64,000 bases of DNA from Myxococcales bacterium (GTDB lineage Bacteria > Myxococcota > Polyangia > Polyangiales > Polyangiaceae): the NCBI GenBank assembly GCA_003151595.1, contig PLXW01000102.1, positions 43,272 to 107,271 of the forward strand, written 5' to 3'. The position numbers were made by a program, and so were the translations under genes. This document shows positions 9,189-18,515 of this stretch, one piece after another. How positions within the stretch are numbered: position 1 is the first letter of the stretch; each line of letters starts with the position of its first letter. The notes under the pieces were generated by a model. That model did no database searches, was not told the origin of the DNA, and was given only the letters and a program-made list of their open reading frames with translations.

Positions 9189-10490
9189 CTACGTGAGCTC
9201 TCTCGCCCGCAATGCCAGGCCGCTCGCGACCGAGATCATCTCTCCTCCCGCCTCGATCCGCTCCGCCCCGAACCGCGCGTCGAACAGCGCCCGCACCGAC
9301 GGCACGAACGACGTGCCCCCCGTCATGAACACGCGATCGACATCGCCCGCCGCCACCCCCGCGCGCACCAGCAACCGATCGACGCACAGAGCCATGCTCG
9401 CCGTCTCCTCGGCGATCCATCCGTCGAACTGCGCGCGCGTGAGGTCGTGCTCGATGTGCACCGGCGGCTCGTGGAACGTGAAGCGCGTGGCCTCCCGCGT
9501 CGAGAGGTCGACCTTCGCGCGCTCGATCGCGCGGTACAGGTGATACCCGAGGTCGTTCTCGACGACCGCCAGCAGCGCCGCCATCTTCACCGGCTCGTTC
9601 GCCTGCTCGTTCATCTCGTGGAGCAGCTCCATCGTCTTCTTCGTCTTCAAGAACGAGAGGAGATGCCAGCGACGAAGCCGCGCGTAGAGCCACACCGGAG
9701 CGGCGAGATCCTTGCCGAGCATCGAGCGGTACGTCGACCCGAGCCCCAGCGACGGCGACACCAGGTTGTGGAGGATCCTCGCGTCGAGGGCGTCGCCCGC
9801 GAGCCCCACGCCGTCGGTCCCCAGGATGCGATTGGCGCCGCCGGCTTCACGCGCCGTCTTGCGCGCGCCCGGCCCCACGCGCACGAGCGAGAAGTCGCTG
9901 GTGCCGCCGCCGAAGTCGGCGATGAGGACCAGCTCGTCGTGATCGAGGCGCGACTCGTAGTAGTACGCCGCGGCGACCGGCTCGTACTCGAACACGATCT
10001 CCTCGAACCCCGCGGCGGCGATCGCGGCGCGCAGGCGCGACTCGGCGAAGGCGTCGTCGTCGTCCCCCTGGCCGCTCGAGAAGTGCACCGGACGCCCCAC
10101 GACGATCCGCGGCCCCAGCGCGCCTAGCTGCGCCTCGGCGTGCGACCGAAGCGCGCGAACGAGAAACGAGAGGAGCTCGACGAGCGAGTAGTTGCGACCG
10201 AAGACGTTCGTCGAGTCGAACCCGCGATCGGCCAGGTACGACTTCAGCGATTGAATCAGCCGCCCCGTGCCGTCGGCGTCGAGGTAGCGATCGATCGCCA
10301 CCGTGCCCGCGACCGAGGTGATCGCGCGCCGCTCGTCGGCGGCGTCCGGGTGGAAGTAGAGGATCGAGCGAAACGTGTCGGTGAGCCCGCCTCTGTGCGG
10401 AAAGCTCGCGAGCGTGACGCGACCGTCGTCCGTCGCGACGGCGAGGGCGCTGTTCGTGGTGCCCAGGTCGAGGCCGATGCTTCTTCGCAT
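9189..10490 (-). CDS. Hsp70-family protein (YegD/DnaK-like, ATPase domain only)
   Basis: 433 residues with the actin/Hsp70 nucleotide-binding fold: phosphate-1 loop IGLDLGTTNSAL at the N-terminus, VVGRPVHF, phosphate-2 loop ADFGGGTSDFSLV, and the adenosine motif MTGGTSFVPSVRALF near the C-terminus. It stops after the ATPase domain, so the substrate-binding domain of classical DnaK (about 640 residues) is absent. That length and layout match the YegD-like group of Hsp70 proteins. A J-domain gene follows on the same strand, supporting a dedicated chaperone pair rather than housekeeping DnaK/DnaJ. The start ATG at 10490 opens directly into MRRSIGLDLGTTNS. Confidence 0.88.
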   Translation of the reverse strand: MRRSIGLDLGTTNSALAVATDDGRVTLASFPHRGGLTDTFRSILYFHPDAADERRAITSVAGTVAIDRYLDADGTGRLIQSLKSYLADRGFDSTNVFGRNYSLVELLSFLVRALRSHAEAQLGALGPRIVVGRPVHFSSGQGDDDDAFAESRLRAAIAAAGFEEIVFEYEPVAAAYYYESRLDHDELVLIADFGGGTSDFSLVRVGPGARKTAREAGGANRILGTDGVGLAGDALDARILHNLVSPSLGLGSTYRSMLGKDLAAPVWLYARLRRWHLLSFLKTKKTMELLHEMNEQANEPVKMAALLAVVENDLGYHLYRAIERAKVDLSTREATRFTFHEPPVHIEHDLTRAQFDGWIAEETASMALCVDRLLVRAGVAAGDVDRVFMTGGTSFVPSVRALFDARFGAERIEAGGEMISVASGLALRARELT

Positions 10491-10554
10491 GCGAGGGGGG
10501 AGGGCTCTTAGACGCTGCCCGCGATCGACACAAGCTTCTCGCTACTTCCGCTCG

Positions 10555-11559
10555 CTACTTCGGCGGCGCGTCCGGCGGAACGGTGCCGCAGTTCGTGAAG
10601 GCGAGGTTCGTGTCGACGCGGAAGTTCGAGCCGGTCGAGTGCCGCTCGGCGTTGAAGAGCTCGATCGGGTACGTCATCCCTTTCGTGAGACCGAGCGTGT
10701 CGAGGCTCACCGATTGGCTCACGGGCGTGTGAAGCCCGCCGAGATCGATCGCCAGGGTGCCGTTGATGAAGACCCACAGGTCGTCGTCGCCGGTGAAGCT
10801 GAACGTCTCGCCGCCTTTGTATGTGAACTCCAGGTGGAGCTCGGTCGTGAAGCTGAAGTTGTGATCGAAGCCGGGCGTGTTGCCGAAGCCGGCGTCGTCG
10901 AGCGGCAGGAACGCGTTGCTCTGGAACGTGAAGACGTTCCCGTTGGGGACGAACTCCAGGTAGACGAGGTACGGATCGTTGACGCCCGGCGTGTAGCGGT
11001 ACCACTCGTCGAAGTTCGCCTGCGTCGTCATCTGCTGGCCGTAGACGCACGGCGGGTTCGGCGATCCGGCGTTGTCGCACTCCGCGGCGTAGACCGGTTT
11101 GCGATCGGTGCCGATCGTGTTCTGCACCAGGCCGAGCGTCGCGGCGGAGCCGGAGAACGTCTCGAAGTCGGGGTGCCCGCCGTCCTCGATGCCGAAGCTG
11201 TGGAAGTCGCGCACGACGCCGACGACGAACGAGCAGTTCGAGCTGTTCCCGTTCTGCACGATGCCGGCGTCGGAGCCTGCGCCGGTGAGCGGCGGGCCGA
11301 GCGCGTAACCGCCGAGCTGCGTGGGGACGAAGTTGTCGGGGAGCACGAAGGCGTCGGCGACCGTGCCGCCGTCTCCCAGAATGCTGCTGCCGTCGCCGAG
11401 GAGACTGCCGATCGAGCCGCTGTCGTCGCCGAAGCTGCCGGAGGCGTCTCCAGCGTTCGTGCCGCCGGGGCCTGCGGGTTGAGCGGAGCTTCCACACGCT
11501 GCGGCGACGAGCGCGCACGCGAGCGGAGCAATGCACGCGACGAGCGCGAGTCCTTTCAT
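10555..11559 (-). CDS. Fibro-slime domain lipoprotein
   Basis: 334 residues. A lipoprotein signal peptide (MKGLALVACIAPLACALVAA then Cys, lipobox AAAC) supports the ATG at 11559; the frame continues upstream to 11622 without coding character. A Gly/Ser/Asp-rich linker follows. The main domain contains GETFSFTGDDDLWVFINGT, AIDLGGLH and ELFNAERHSTGSNFRVDTN, which are the hallmarks of the fibro-slime (PA14-like beta-sandwich) domain first noted in slime-mould and Fibrobacter adhesins. It is likely exposed on the outer membrane, where such domains bind carbohydrate or mediate adhesion; ligand unknown. It is divergent from polB across an 83-base gap. Confidence 0.85.
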   Translation of the reverse strand: MKGLALVACIAPLACALVAAACGSSAQPAGPGGTNAGDASGSFGDDSGSIGSLLGDGSSILGDGGTVADAFVLPDNFVPTQLGGYALGPPLTGAGSDAGIVQNGNSSNCSFVVGVVRDFHSFGIEDGGHPDFETFSGSAATLGLVQNTIGTDRKPVYAAECDNAGSPNPPCVYGQQMTTQANFDEWYRYTPGVNDPYLVYLEFVPNGNVFTFQSNAFLPLDDAGFGNTPGFDHNFSFTTELHLEFTYKGGETFSFTGDDDLWVFINGTLAIDLGGLHTPVSQSVSLDTLGLTKGMTYPIELFNAERHSTGSNFRVDTNLAFTNCGTVPPDAPPK

Positions 11560-11642
11560 TCGAACGTGATGACGAGCGGCCATTCGGACGGGACGGGGGG
11601 CGGGCGAAGGGAGCGAAGGCATGCGCGTAGTATGCTCCGCGC

Positions 11643-13949
11643 GTGGCGGCGAGCACGCAAAGCGTCGACGCCTTTCTCCTCTCGCGCGAATGGCACGACG
11701 GTGATGTGGGCGTGGAGATCGTGCTGTGGGCGCGCGCGGTCGAGGGGCCGGTGCGCGCGCGGTTCACCGGGCAAGAAGCTGTGATGTTCGTGCCGCGCGG
11801 GACGAGCGCGCGATCCGATCGCCGCGCGTCGCGACCGCTGACGACGCTCCACGGCGCCCCGGTCGACGCCCTCTACTTTCGATCGCAGCGCGCGCTCATC
11901 GAAGAGCGCGACCGCATCCGCACGACGGTCGGCGCCGCGTTCGAGTCGGACGTGAAGCCGCAGGAGCGCTTCCTGATGGAGCGCTTCGTGACCGCGTCGA
12001 TGCGCCTCGGCGGCGAGCCGAAGCCGCGCGGCGGCGTTCTTCACTACGACAACCCGTCGATCAAAGCGGTCGAGTTTCTCCCCACGCTCTCGGTCCTCGC
12101 GCTCGACCTCGAGACCGACGGCTTCGACGGGCCGCTGCTGTCGGCGGCCATCGCCACGCGCGACGTCGAACGTGTCTTCGTGCGCGGCGCGGGGACGGAT
12201 CGGGGAACCATCACCTTCGTGCGCGACGAACGCGCGCTGCTCCTCGCGCTCTTCGACGCCGTCCGCGCGATCGATCCCGACATCCTCGCCGGCTGGAACG
12301 TCATCGACTTCGATCTCGCCGTCCTCGAAGCCCGCTGCCGCGAGCACCGCCTGGCGTTCGCGCTCGGTCGGGGAGGGGAGAGCGCGCGCGTGCTCGTGGG
12401 GTCGTCGTCGCAGCAGGTGTCGATCGCGCGCGTGCCGGGGCGCGTGGTGCTCGACGGGATCGCCACGCTCAAGTCGGCCACGCACCGCTTCGATCGCTTC
12501 ACGCTCGATCACGTGGCGCACGAGATCCTCGGTCGCGGAAAGAAGATCGCGAAGGGGGGCGACCCCGTCGCCGAGATCCGTCGCATGCACGCCGAGGACG
12601 TCGACGCGCTCGCGGCGTACAACCTCGAAGACTGCCGCCTCGTGCTCGACATCTTCGACCGCGCCGATCTCGTCGGCTTCGCGATGGAGCGGGCGCGACT
12701 CACGGGCCTCGCCATGGATCGCCAGGGGGGCTCGGTCGCCGCGTTCGATCACCTCTACTTGCCGCGCCTCCACCGGCGAGGCTTCGTCGCGCCCGACGTC
12801 GGCACCGACATCGACGTGATCGCCAGCCCCGGCGGCCACGTGCTCGAGTCGGTGCCGGGCCTGTACCGCGACGTCCTCTCGTTCGACTTTCGTAGCCTGT
12901 ACCCGAGCATCATCTGCACCTTCCGGATCGATCCGCTCGGTCTCTTTCAGCCGGGAGACAACCCGCTCCCCGGCGAAGACGGCGCGACGTTCGCGCGCGA
13001 CGGCGCCATCCTCCCTGCGCTCATCGAGACCCTCCACGAGGCGCGCTCGCAGGCGATGGCGGCGAAGAACGAAGCACTCTCGCGCGCCATCAAGATCCTG
13101 ATGAACTCGTTCTACGGCGTGCTCGGCACCCCCGGCTGCCGCTTCTTCGACGCGCGTCTCCCGACCTCGATCACGCGCCGCGGTCACGCCGTCATCGAGC
13201 GCGCGCGCGCGTTCTTCGTCGAGCGCGGGTTCGTGGTGCTGTACGGCGACACCGATTCGCTCTTCGTGCACATCGACGGCATCACCGGCGAGAGCGACGC
13301 GCGCGAGCGGGGCCGCGCGCTCGCCGCCGAGCTGACACGCACGCTCGCTGACGAGATCCGTCGCGCGCTCGATGTCGAGAGTCACCTCGAGCTCCGCTTC
13401 GAGTCGCACTACCTGCGCTTCCTCATGCCGACGACGCGCGGCACCGAGCGCGGATCGAAGAAGCGCTACGCGGGCCTGGTGCGAAAGGGGAGCGGAGAGA
13501 CGTCGCTCGTCGTGCGCGGCCTCGAAGCGGTGCGCACCGACTGGACGCCGCTCGCCCGCCGCGTTCAGCGCGAGCTCCTGCGCCGCGTGTTCACCGAAGA
13601 GCCGTTCGAGTCGTGGCTGATCGAAGTGGCGCGCGATCTCGAGAGCGGGAAGCTCGACGACGAGCTCGTCTATCGGAAGCGCCTTCGCCAGAAGCTCACC
13701 GACTACGCCAGCGAAGGCGCGCCGCCCCACGTCCGCGCCGCGCGCATGCGCGACGGCGAAGGTCACGACAAGGGCGAGGTCGAGTACGTGATGACGACGC
13801 GCGGCCCCGAGCCGATGACCGAACGGCGCGCGCCGATCGATCACGCGCACTACCTCGCGAAGCAGCTCGCGCCGGTGTGCGACGTCGTGCTGCCGTTTCT
13901 CGACACGAGCTTCGAGAAGATCGCCGGCTCGCAGCGAACGCTCTTCTGA
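11643..13949 (+). CDS. polB: DNA polymerase II (family B)
   Basis: 768 residues, close to the 783 of E. coli Pol II. The 3'-5' exonuclease motifs are present: Exo I LDLETDGFDG near 153, Exo II DILAGWNVIDFD near 212, Exo III YNLEDCRLV near 326. The polymerase motifs are complete: motif A DFRSLYPSII near 416, motif B KILMNSFYGVLG near 484, and motif C YGDTDSLFV near 533 with the catalytic Asp pair. There is no intein. In enteric bacteria Pol II acts in replication restart and DNA damage tolerance. The start is GTG at 11643; no strong Shine-Dalgarno is visible. I did not see a LexA-like box in the short divergent gap with the fibro-slime gene. Confidence 0.95.
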   Translation: MAASTQSVDAFLLSREWHDGDVGVEIVLWARAVEGPVRARFTGQEAVMFVPRGTSARSDRRASRPLTTLHGAPVDALYFRSQRALIEERDRIRTTVGAAFESDVKPQERFLMERFVTASMRLGGEPKPRGGVLHYDNPSIKAVEFLPTLSVLALDLETDGFDGPLLSAAIATRDVERVFVRGAGTDRGTITFVRDERALLLALFDAVRAIDPDILAGWNVIDFDLAVLEARCREHRLAFALGRGGESARVLVGSSSQQVSIARVPGRVVLDGIATLKSATHRFDRFTLDHVAHEILGRGKKIAKGGDPVAEIRRMHAEDVDALAAYNLEDCRLVLDIFDRADLVGFAMERARLTGLAMDRQGGSVAAFDHLYLPRLHRRGFVAPDVGTDIDVIASPGGHVLESVPGLYRDVLSFDFRSLYPSIICTFRIDPLGLFQPGDNPLPGEDGATFARDGAILPALIETLHEARSQAMAAKNEALSRAIKILMNSFYGVLGTPGCRFFDARLPTSITRRGHAVIERARAFFVERGFVVLYGDTDSLFVHIDGITGESDARERGRALAAELTRTLADEIRRALDVESHLELRFESHYLRFLMPTTRGTERGSKKRYAGLVRKGSGETSLVVRGLEAVRTDWTPLARRVQRELLRRVFTEEPFESWLIEVARDLESGKLDDELVYRKRLRQKLTDYASEGAPPHVRAARMRDGEGHDKGEVEYVMTTRGPEPMTERRAPIDHAHYLAKQLAPVCDVVLPFLDTSFEKIAGSQRTLF

Positions 13950-13976
13950 CCGATACTCTCTCCGCGTTAGCTCCGT

Positions 13977-14450
13977 TCAAACGCGAGGGAGGATCCGCGT
14001 CGTCTCCGTCGATCGCAGCGCCGCCGCCTCGCCCACTGCAGCGCAGAGCGCCTCGCTCTCGATCGGCTTTCGCAGCACCCGAAACGCGCCGAGCTTTCGC
14101 GCGAACGTGTCCACCGACGGATCGGGGAACCCGGTCAGGATGAGCGTCGGCGGGAGCCGTCCCAGACGCGCGAGCGCGCGCAGCACGCCGAGGCCACTCA
14201 GCTTCGGCAAGACGAAGTCGAGGACGAGAACCTCCGGAAACGGGAGACGGGCGTCGACCATCGCGGCAAGCTGCTCCAAGGCGTCAGCGCCGTTGGTGGC
14301 CGACGTCACCGCGTACCCGTCCTCCGTCAGGACCTCGCGCGCGGCCTCGAGGAAGTCGGCGTCGTCGTCGACGAGGAAGACAGTCGTCGGAGGGCCGGCG
14401 AGAGTGATGAATCCGCTTCGGCCTCCGGGGGGTTGGTCGTGAGATGTCAT
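13977..14450 (-). CDS. Single-domain response regulator (receiver)
   Basis: 157 residues from ATG 14450; a GTG at 14480 would add ten. It is one receiver domain and nothing else: acidic pair FLVDDDAD, phospho-acceptor Asp in VLDFVLPKLSG, Thr in LILTGFPD and Lys in LRKPIE. With no output domain it probably acts by protein contact, as part of a phosphorelay or as a phosphate sink. It converges with polB 27 bases away. It is divergent from the receiver-GGDEF gene and separated from it by about 260 bases, a region with no recognisable signal beyond GC-rich sequence. Confidence 0.85.
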   Translation of the reverse strand: MTSHDQPPGGRSGFITLAGPPTTVFLVDDDADFLEAAREVLTEDGYAVTSATNGADALEQLAAMVDARLPFPEVLVLDFVLPKLSGLGVLRALARLGRLPPTLILTGFPDPSVDTFARKLGAFRVLRKPIESEALCAAVGEAAALRSTETTRILPRV

Positions 14451-14709
14451 GAAGCGTCCATCGTCCGACCGGTCTTGCACATCGGGGGCCCCAGGGGCCG
14501 TTTCCTCCGAAATGAGCGTGAAAGCAGCGCAGATGGACCGCGGGAGCGCACACGATGTGCCCGCGTGAGACCGGCATCCACGCCACGAGGGCGTTCATTC
14601 GCGCCACGCCCGTGTCCTTTTCCTCCGATGTGCGCCCGCTCGTCGCGCGCAATCCCACGAGCCCTGGCCCCTATGTCGTTGGTCTCGCTCTTGCTGGGTA
14701 GCGATCGAC

Positions 14710-15708
14710 ATGACACTCGCCGCAGATGGAGAGCCGAGCGCGGCCACCGAATCCTTCAAGGTGCTCATCGTGGACGACGATCGCGACATTCGCGAAGCGG
14801 TCGAGCTGGCCGTCAGTAGCTTTGGTCACACGTGTGCGCTGGCCTGCGACGGTCGGCAAGCCTGGGAGATGCACACGCGCGATCGCGCCGACATCATCCT
14901 CTCGGACTGGAGGATGCCGAAGATGGACGGCATCGAGCTATGCCGGCTGGTGCGGAGCGACGATCCCACGCGACCGTATACGCACTTCATCTTCGTCACC
15001 GCGAACGACGACAAGGCGCAAGCCGCCGAGGCGATGCGCGCAGGCGCCGACGACTACCTCACCAAGCCCGTCGACCTCGACGACCTGGAGATGCGGCTCA
15101 CCGTCGCGCGGCGCACGCTCGCTCTCCATCGGGAGCTCCGCTCGCAAAACAAGATCCTCATCCGCGACAGCGCGCGCGTCAGCATCGAAGCGCGAACCGA
15201 CTCGCTCACCGCGGCGTCCAATCGCCTCGCGCTCACCGAAGACCTGCAGGCGCTCGCCGCGCGCGCCGAGCGGTATCATCATCGGTACTGCGCCGCGCTG
15301 TGCGACATCGATCAGTTCAAGGCCTACAACGATCACTACGGCCACCTCGCGGGCGACGACGCGCTGCGGAGCGTGGCGCACGCGATTCAATGCGAGCTGC
15401 GGCGCGGTGACCGCTTCTACCGGTACGGCGGCGAAGAGTTCCTCGCGCTCCTCCCCGAGCAGACGCTCAGCGAAGCCGCGGTCGCGATGGATCGCGTGCG
15501 GCGCGCCGTCGAGTCGCTCCGGATCCCGCACGCGCCGGCGGCGAACGGGCCGTACGTGACGATCAGCGTCGGCATCGCGGCGCTCGGCCCCGATGCGGGG
15601 AAGGACTCGCTCGAAGGGTGGCTCCATCGCAGCGACACGGCGCTCTACGCGGCGAAAGCGCGTGGTCGCAACCGCGTCGAGGTCGAGGGGAAGGCGGTTT
15701 CATGTTGA
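14710..15708 (+). CDS. Receiver-GGDEF diguanylate cyclase (PleD/WspR-like)
   Basis: 332 residues. The receiver domain (~15-135) has IVDDDRDI, phospho-acceptor SDWRMPKMDG, Thr in FVTAND and Lys in YLTKPVD. It is joined by a helical linker to a GGDEF domain (~165-325). The active site is YGGEEF near residue 240, and an RRGD inhibitory-site motif lies five residues before it, so the enzyme should make cyclic di-GMP and be product-inhibited. Phosphorylation of the receiver would activate it by dimerisation, as in the known family. The last bases overlap the start of the decayed histidine kinase (ATG 15702), suggesting a former sensor-cyclase operon. Confidence 0.92.
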   Translation: MTLAADGEPSAATESFKVLIVDDDRDIREAVELAVSSFGHTCALACDGRQAWEMHTRDRADIILSDWRMPKMDGIELCRLVRSDDPTRPYTHFIFVTANDDKAQAAEAMRAGADDYLTKPVDLDDLEMRLTVARRTLALHRELRSQNKILIRDSARVSIEARTDSLTAASNRLALTEDLQALAARAERYHHRYCAALCDIDQFKAYNDHYGHLAGDDALRSVAHAIQCELRRGDRFYRYGGEEFLALLPEQTLSEAAVAMDRVRRAVESLRIPHAPAANGPYVTISVGIAALGPDAGKDSLEGWLHRSDTALYAAKARGRNRVEVEGKAVSC

Positions 15709-16339
15709 TCGAGTTCATCACGGCCAACCGCGAAACGCTCATCGCGCGCGCGCGCGAAGGTCGCCAAGCGTCTCGCTCCACAGCCTCAACCTGTGCCTCG
15801 ACAACGCGATCGCCGAGGCCGTCACCGAGTACGCGCGCCTCCGCGACCAGTCGATGGCGGCGGGCGAGACCGAGCGCTCGGGTGTCTTCGCGCACGAGCT
15901 GCGGAACAAGATCGCGGCCGCGCAGCTCGCGTTTCAGGCCATCCGAAGCGGCCGCGCGCCCGTCGCCGGCAGCGTCGCGGCCGTCCTCGCGCGGAGTCTG
16001 TACGGCATGACGACGCTCATCAATCGCGCGCTCGTCGAAGTGCGTCTCGACTCCGGGAGCGCCAAGCGCCAGCGCGTCCACGCGCGCGGGCTCGTCGAAT
16101 ACGCCGGAGTCGAGGGGGCGCTGGAGGCTTCGATGCACGGTGTCTCGCTGAGCGTCACGCCCATGGCCGACAGCGACGTCGATGCCGACCTCCAGATTCT
16201 CGCCGGCGCCGTCGCCAACCTTCTTCAGAACGCGCTCAAGTTCACGCCCGCCGGAGGACACGTCTCGCTCCAGGCGACCGTCGTCGAACGAGGATGCGTC
16301 TTCACGATCGACTTGCCGTTGATGCCGCCGGCTTCGTGA
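15702..16339 (+). pseudogene. Decayed sensor histidine kinase with two internal deletions
   Basis: ATG at 15702 overlaps the cyclase stop and reads MLIEFITANRETLIARARE, a typical N-terminus of a myxobacterial histidine kinase family. Around 15755-15775 the meaningful frame changes by one register and resumes with HSLNLCLDNAIAEAVTEYA, which in that family comes, from memory, about 100 residues later. The rest gives an H-box (VFAHELRNKIAAAQLAF) and an N-box (NLLQNALKFTPAGGHVSLQA). It then jumps straight to RGCVFTIDLPL, the family's C-terminal end, so the G1/G2 ATP-lid segment with DxGxG is missing. Two losses in one gene make a functional kinase impossible. The second-frame ORF could also start at 15593, but that segment lies inside the cyclase gene and looks like chance. 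The family alignment is from memory. Confidence 0.75.
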
Positions 16340-16352
16340 GAAGCCGCGCCGC

Positions 16353-17357
16353 TCACCCGCGTCGCGTCGCCATCTTGCGCCAGTCGACGAGCGCGACCGA
16401 CTCCTTCGCGAGATTGAGCTCCACCGACGTGCGATCGCCCGCGAGGTCGCCGCCGATCTCGAACGGCACGGGGCGATCGAAGTCCATGCGGCAGCGCGTG
16501 AGCATCCAGTTGTGATCGTCGGCCAGCGGATGCACGCCGCGCCACAGGAGCGGCATGCGCAGCGTCGCGTTCAACGTGGTCGCCGCGTAGATGCGCACGG
16601 CGAGTCGACCCGGAACCGAGTGCGCGAACCGAAACGCGCGAAAGCCGAGGCCCAGCTCCTCGGTCGTCGATGCGCCGGCGACGCTGATGGGGCCTTCGTA
16701 GAGCACCGCACCCACGCCGCCGTCGGCGACCGGGACCGCGTGCCCCTGGTCGTCGATGCGAAGCGCGGGCTCGCCGAGGTTCACGAGGCGCACGTTCGGC
16801 CGATCCTTGCCGCTCAGCCTTCGCGGGATCGTTCGAGTGAAGAGGCTCCGCAAGTAACCGGCCGTGCCCCCACTGGCCGCGAGGAGCGACGGCTCGGCGT
16901 CGATCATCTTCTTGTAGTCGGAGAGGATCTCCGCGTCCCAACCCGTGCCGGCGAACGGCGTGAGGCGCCCTTCGGTCTCGACCAAGGCGAAGTTCCGCAC
17001 CGGCACTTCGTGTCCGTTCGCTAGGCCGCCGAGGCTGCGAAGCCCGGCGCGCTTGCTGGCGACGCCCGTCGCGCGCGCCCAAGCGTTGCCGGTGCCGAGC
17101 GGCAGGAGACCGAGCGCGGGGACCTGGAGCTTCGCCTCCCGCAGGTGATTCAGCACGGCGACCGCGGTCCCGTCGCCGCCGCCCGACACGAGGACCTTCG
17201 GCGCGTCGTCGCGCACCACGCGGCTCACCCATTCGCTCGCGTCTTCCAGCGAGTGCGTCACGCCTACATTGGCGCGCGGCAGGAGGCCGCGGATGCGATC
17301 GCCAATCCGCTCGGACCCGTGACGCGAGTGGACGTTCACGAGGACGGCGACGGACAT
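16353..17357 (-). CDS. Diacylglycerol-kinase-family lipid kinase (YegS-like)
   Basis: 334 residues. The DAGK catalytic fold is shown by VLVSGGGDGTAVAVLNHL near residue 60 (the GGDGT nucleotide-binding motif) and LGLLPLGTGNAWARA near 85. The N-terminus MSVAVLVNVHSRHG fits the usual start of the fold. The second, beta-rich domain is degenerate compared with sphingosine kinases. The family phosphorylates diacylglycerol, ceramide or related lipids with ATP; the substrate here is unknown. It has no signal peptide and is probably a peripheral membrane enzyme. It stands alone: it converges with the decayed kinase (13 bases) and is divergent from the lipoprotein at 17.5 kb. Confidence 0.85.
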   Translation of the reverse strand: MSVAVLVNVHSRHGSERIGDRIRGLLPRANVGVTHSLEDASEWVSRVVRDDAPKVLVSGGGDGTAVAVLNHLREAKLQVPALGLLPLGTGNAWARATGVASKRAGLRSLGGLANGHEVPVRNFALVETEGRLTPFAGTGWDAEILSDYKKMIDAEPSLLAASGGTAGYLRSLFTRTIPRRLSGKDRPNVRLVNLGEPALRIDDQGHAVPVADGGVGAVLYEGPISVAGASTTEELGLGFRAFRFAHSVPGRLAVRIYAATTLNATLRMPLLWRGVHPLADDHNWMLTRCRMDFDRPVPFEIGGDLAGDRTSVELNLAKESVALVDWRKMATRRG

Positions 17358-17461
17358 CGGCTCTTTAATTCGTAGCGAGCCGTCGGCTGAGGTGCGGTCA
17401 CCGTTTGGTCACGTCCTCGCGACGGACGGTTGGCGAGCGTGGAAGCGGATAGGGTCGCACG

Positions 17462-18370
17462 ATGCCGTTTCCCCGCCCGAACGCGCGTTTCGCCCTCGCC
17501 TCGATCACGATCGCGCCGCTCGTCGCGGTGGCTCTGGTCTACGGCTGCACCTCGTCGGACAACGTCGCGCCCGGTGGCGCCGACGCGGCGACGTCTGCGT
17601 GCGGCACGCTCGAAGTGTGCTTCGACGCGACGGTCGACGACGTCTTCGTCCCTCAAGGAGACGACTCCTCGCCGGCCACCGACACCGGCACCGACGCCGG
17701 CGGACCCGCCGAAGACGCGCCCAGCACCCTCGACGCGAGCGACGCCGGCGACTCCAGCGACGCCGCCGTGGCGGTCGACGCCGATCAGAACTGCGTCGAC
17801 TACACGACCCCGGCGGTGGGCAACCCCACCGCGATCCGCGTGATGAACCACCGCGACAGCGGCATCTACCTCGGCACGCCGGCGTATCGCTGCGACGGTC
17901 TGAACTTCGGCGTCACCGACACGGCCACGAACGCTGTGCTCGACGTCGCCCAGCACAACGCCGAGTACACGTGCAGCCAGCTTCAAGTCGCCTGCCCTCC
18001 CGTCCACACGTGCGACTCGCCGGTCGTCGTCGAGGTCATGCCGGGAGGCTACTGGGAGCTCCCCTGGACCGGGACGTACTTCGCGCCCGAGCCGATGCCG
18101 GCCCACTGCTACATCGACGGCGGAGCGGCGTGCGATCAGCCCACGTGCATCCAGGAGTTCGGCCTCACGACGGCGACGGTCAGTGCGCTCGTCTATCCGC
18201 AAGCGCTGTGTGGTGACGCCTCGACCCCCGTCGCCTGCACGCAGACGTGCTCGCCCGACACGAACGGCGCTTGCTACGTGCCGAACGGCGCCGTCACCGC
18301 GGGTACCCCGGTCACGATCAGCAATATCTGGGACGCGGGCGAAAAGATCGTGCCGCTGATCGTCCCATAG
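17462..18370 (+). CDS. Cys-containing lipoprotein of unknown function
   Basis: 302 residues. The signal peptide runs to a lipobox LVYG-Cys near residue 29, followed by a linker rich in Asp/Ala/Thr/Gly (DTGTDAGG, DASDAGDSSDA). The folded part begins near residue 107 with a Cys-containing domain carrying about a dozen cysteines, consistent with disulfides outside the cytoplasm. I recognise no family. The linker style (repeated Asp-Ala-Gly) recurs in many lipoproteins of this window and probably spaces the domain from the outer membrane. ATG at 17462; no strong ribosome binding site. Confidence 0.75.
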   Translation: MPFPRPNARFALASITIAPLVAVALVYGCTSSDNVAPGGADAATSACGTLEVCFDATVDDVFVPQGDDSSPATDTGTDAGGPAEDAPSTLDASDAGDSSDAAVAVDADQNCVDYTTPAVGNPTAIRVMNHRDSGIYLGTPAYRCDGLNFGVTDTATNAVLDVAQHNAEYTCSQLQVACPPVHTCDSPVVVEVMPGGYWELPWTGTYFAPEPMPAHCYIDGGAACDQPTCIQEFGLTTATVSALVYPQALCGDASTPVACTQTCSPDTNGACYVPNGAVTAGTPVTISNIWDAGEKIVPLIVP

Positions 18371-18419
18371 GTCGCGCGTGGGATGACGAGATGGGCCGAG
18401 GCCTCGACGTCGCCGTCGG

Positions 18420-18437
18420 CGCCCCGCTCGCGGGGCG
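18420..18437 (+). terminator. GC-rich perfect hairpin after lipoprotein gene
   Basis: CGCCCCGC and GCGGGGCG are perfect inverted arms separated by two bases, 50 bases after the lipoprotein stop. No T-run follows, so it is terminator-like rather than a classical intrinsic terminator. It separates the lipoprotein from the sigma factor operon. Confidence 0.35.
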
Positions 18438-18515
18438 TGGTTCGAAAATCGCTTAGGGGGTGTCCGGTTCGGGGGCCCGTCCGCGTCTTCACGTGGAACC
18501 CGACGTCATCACCCC

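Noticed and set aside
11556..13850. 764-codon minus-strand frame opposite polB
   Set aside because: polB motifs A, B and C are intact on the plus strand; this frame has no domain.
18495..18500. GGAACC resembling an ECF -35 box before the sigma gene
   Set aside because: No -10 element at 16-17 bases; it lies too close to the start codon.
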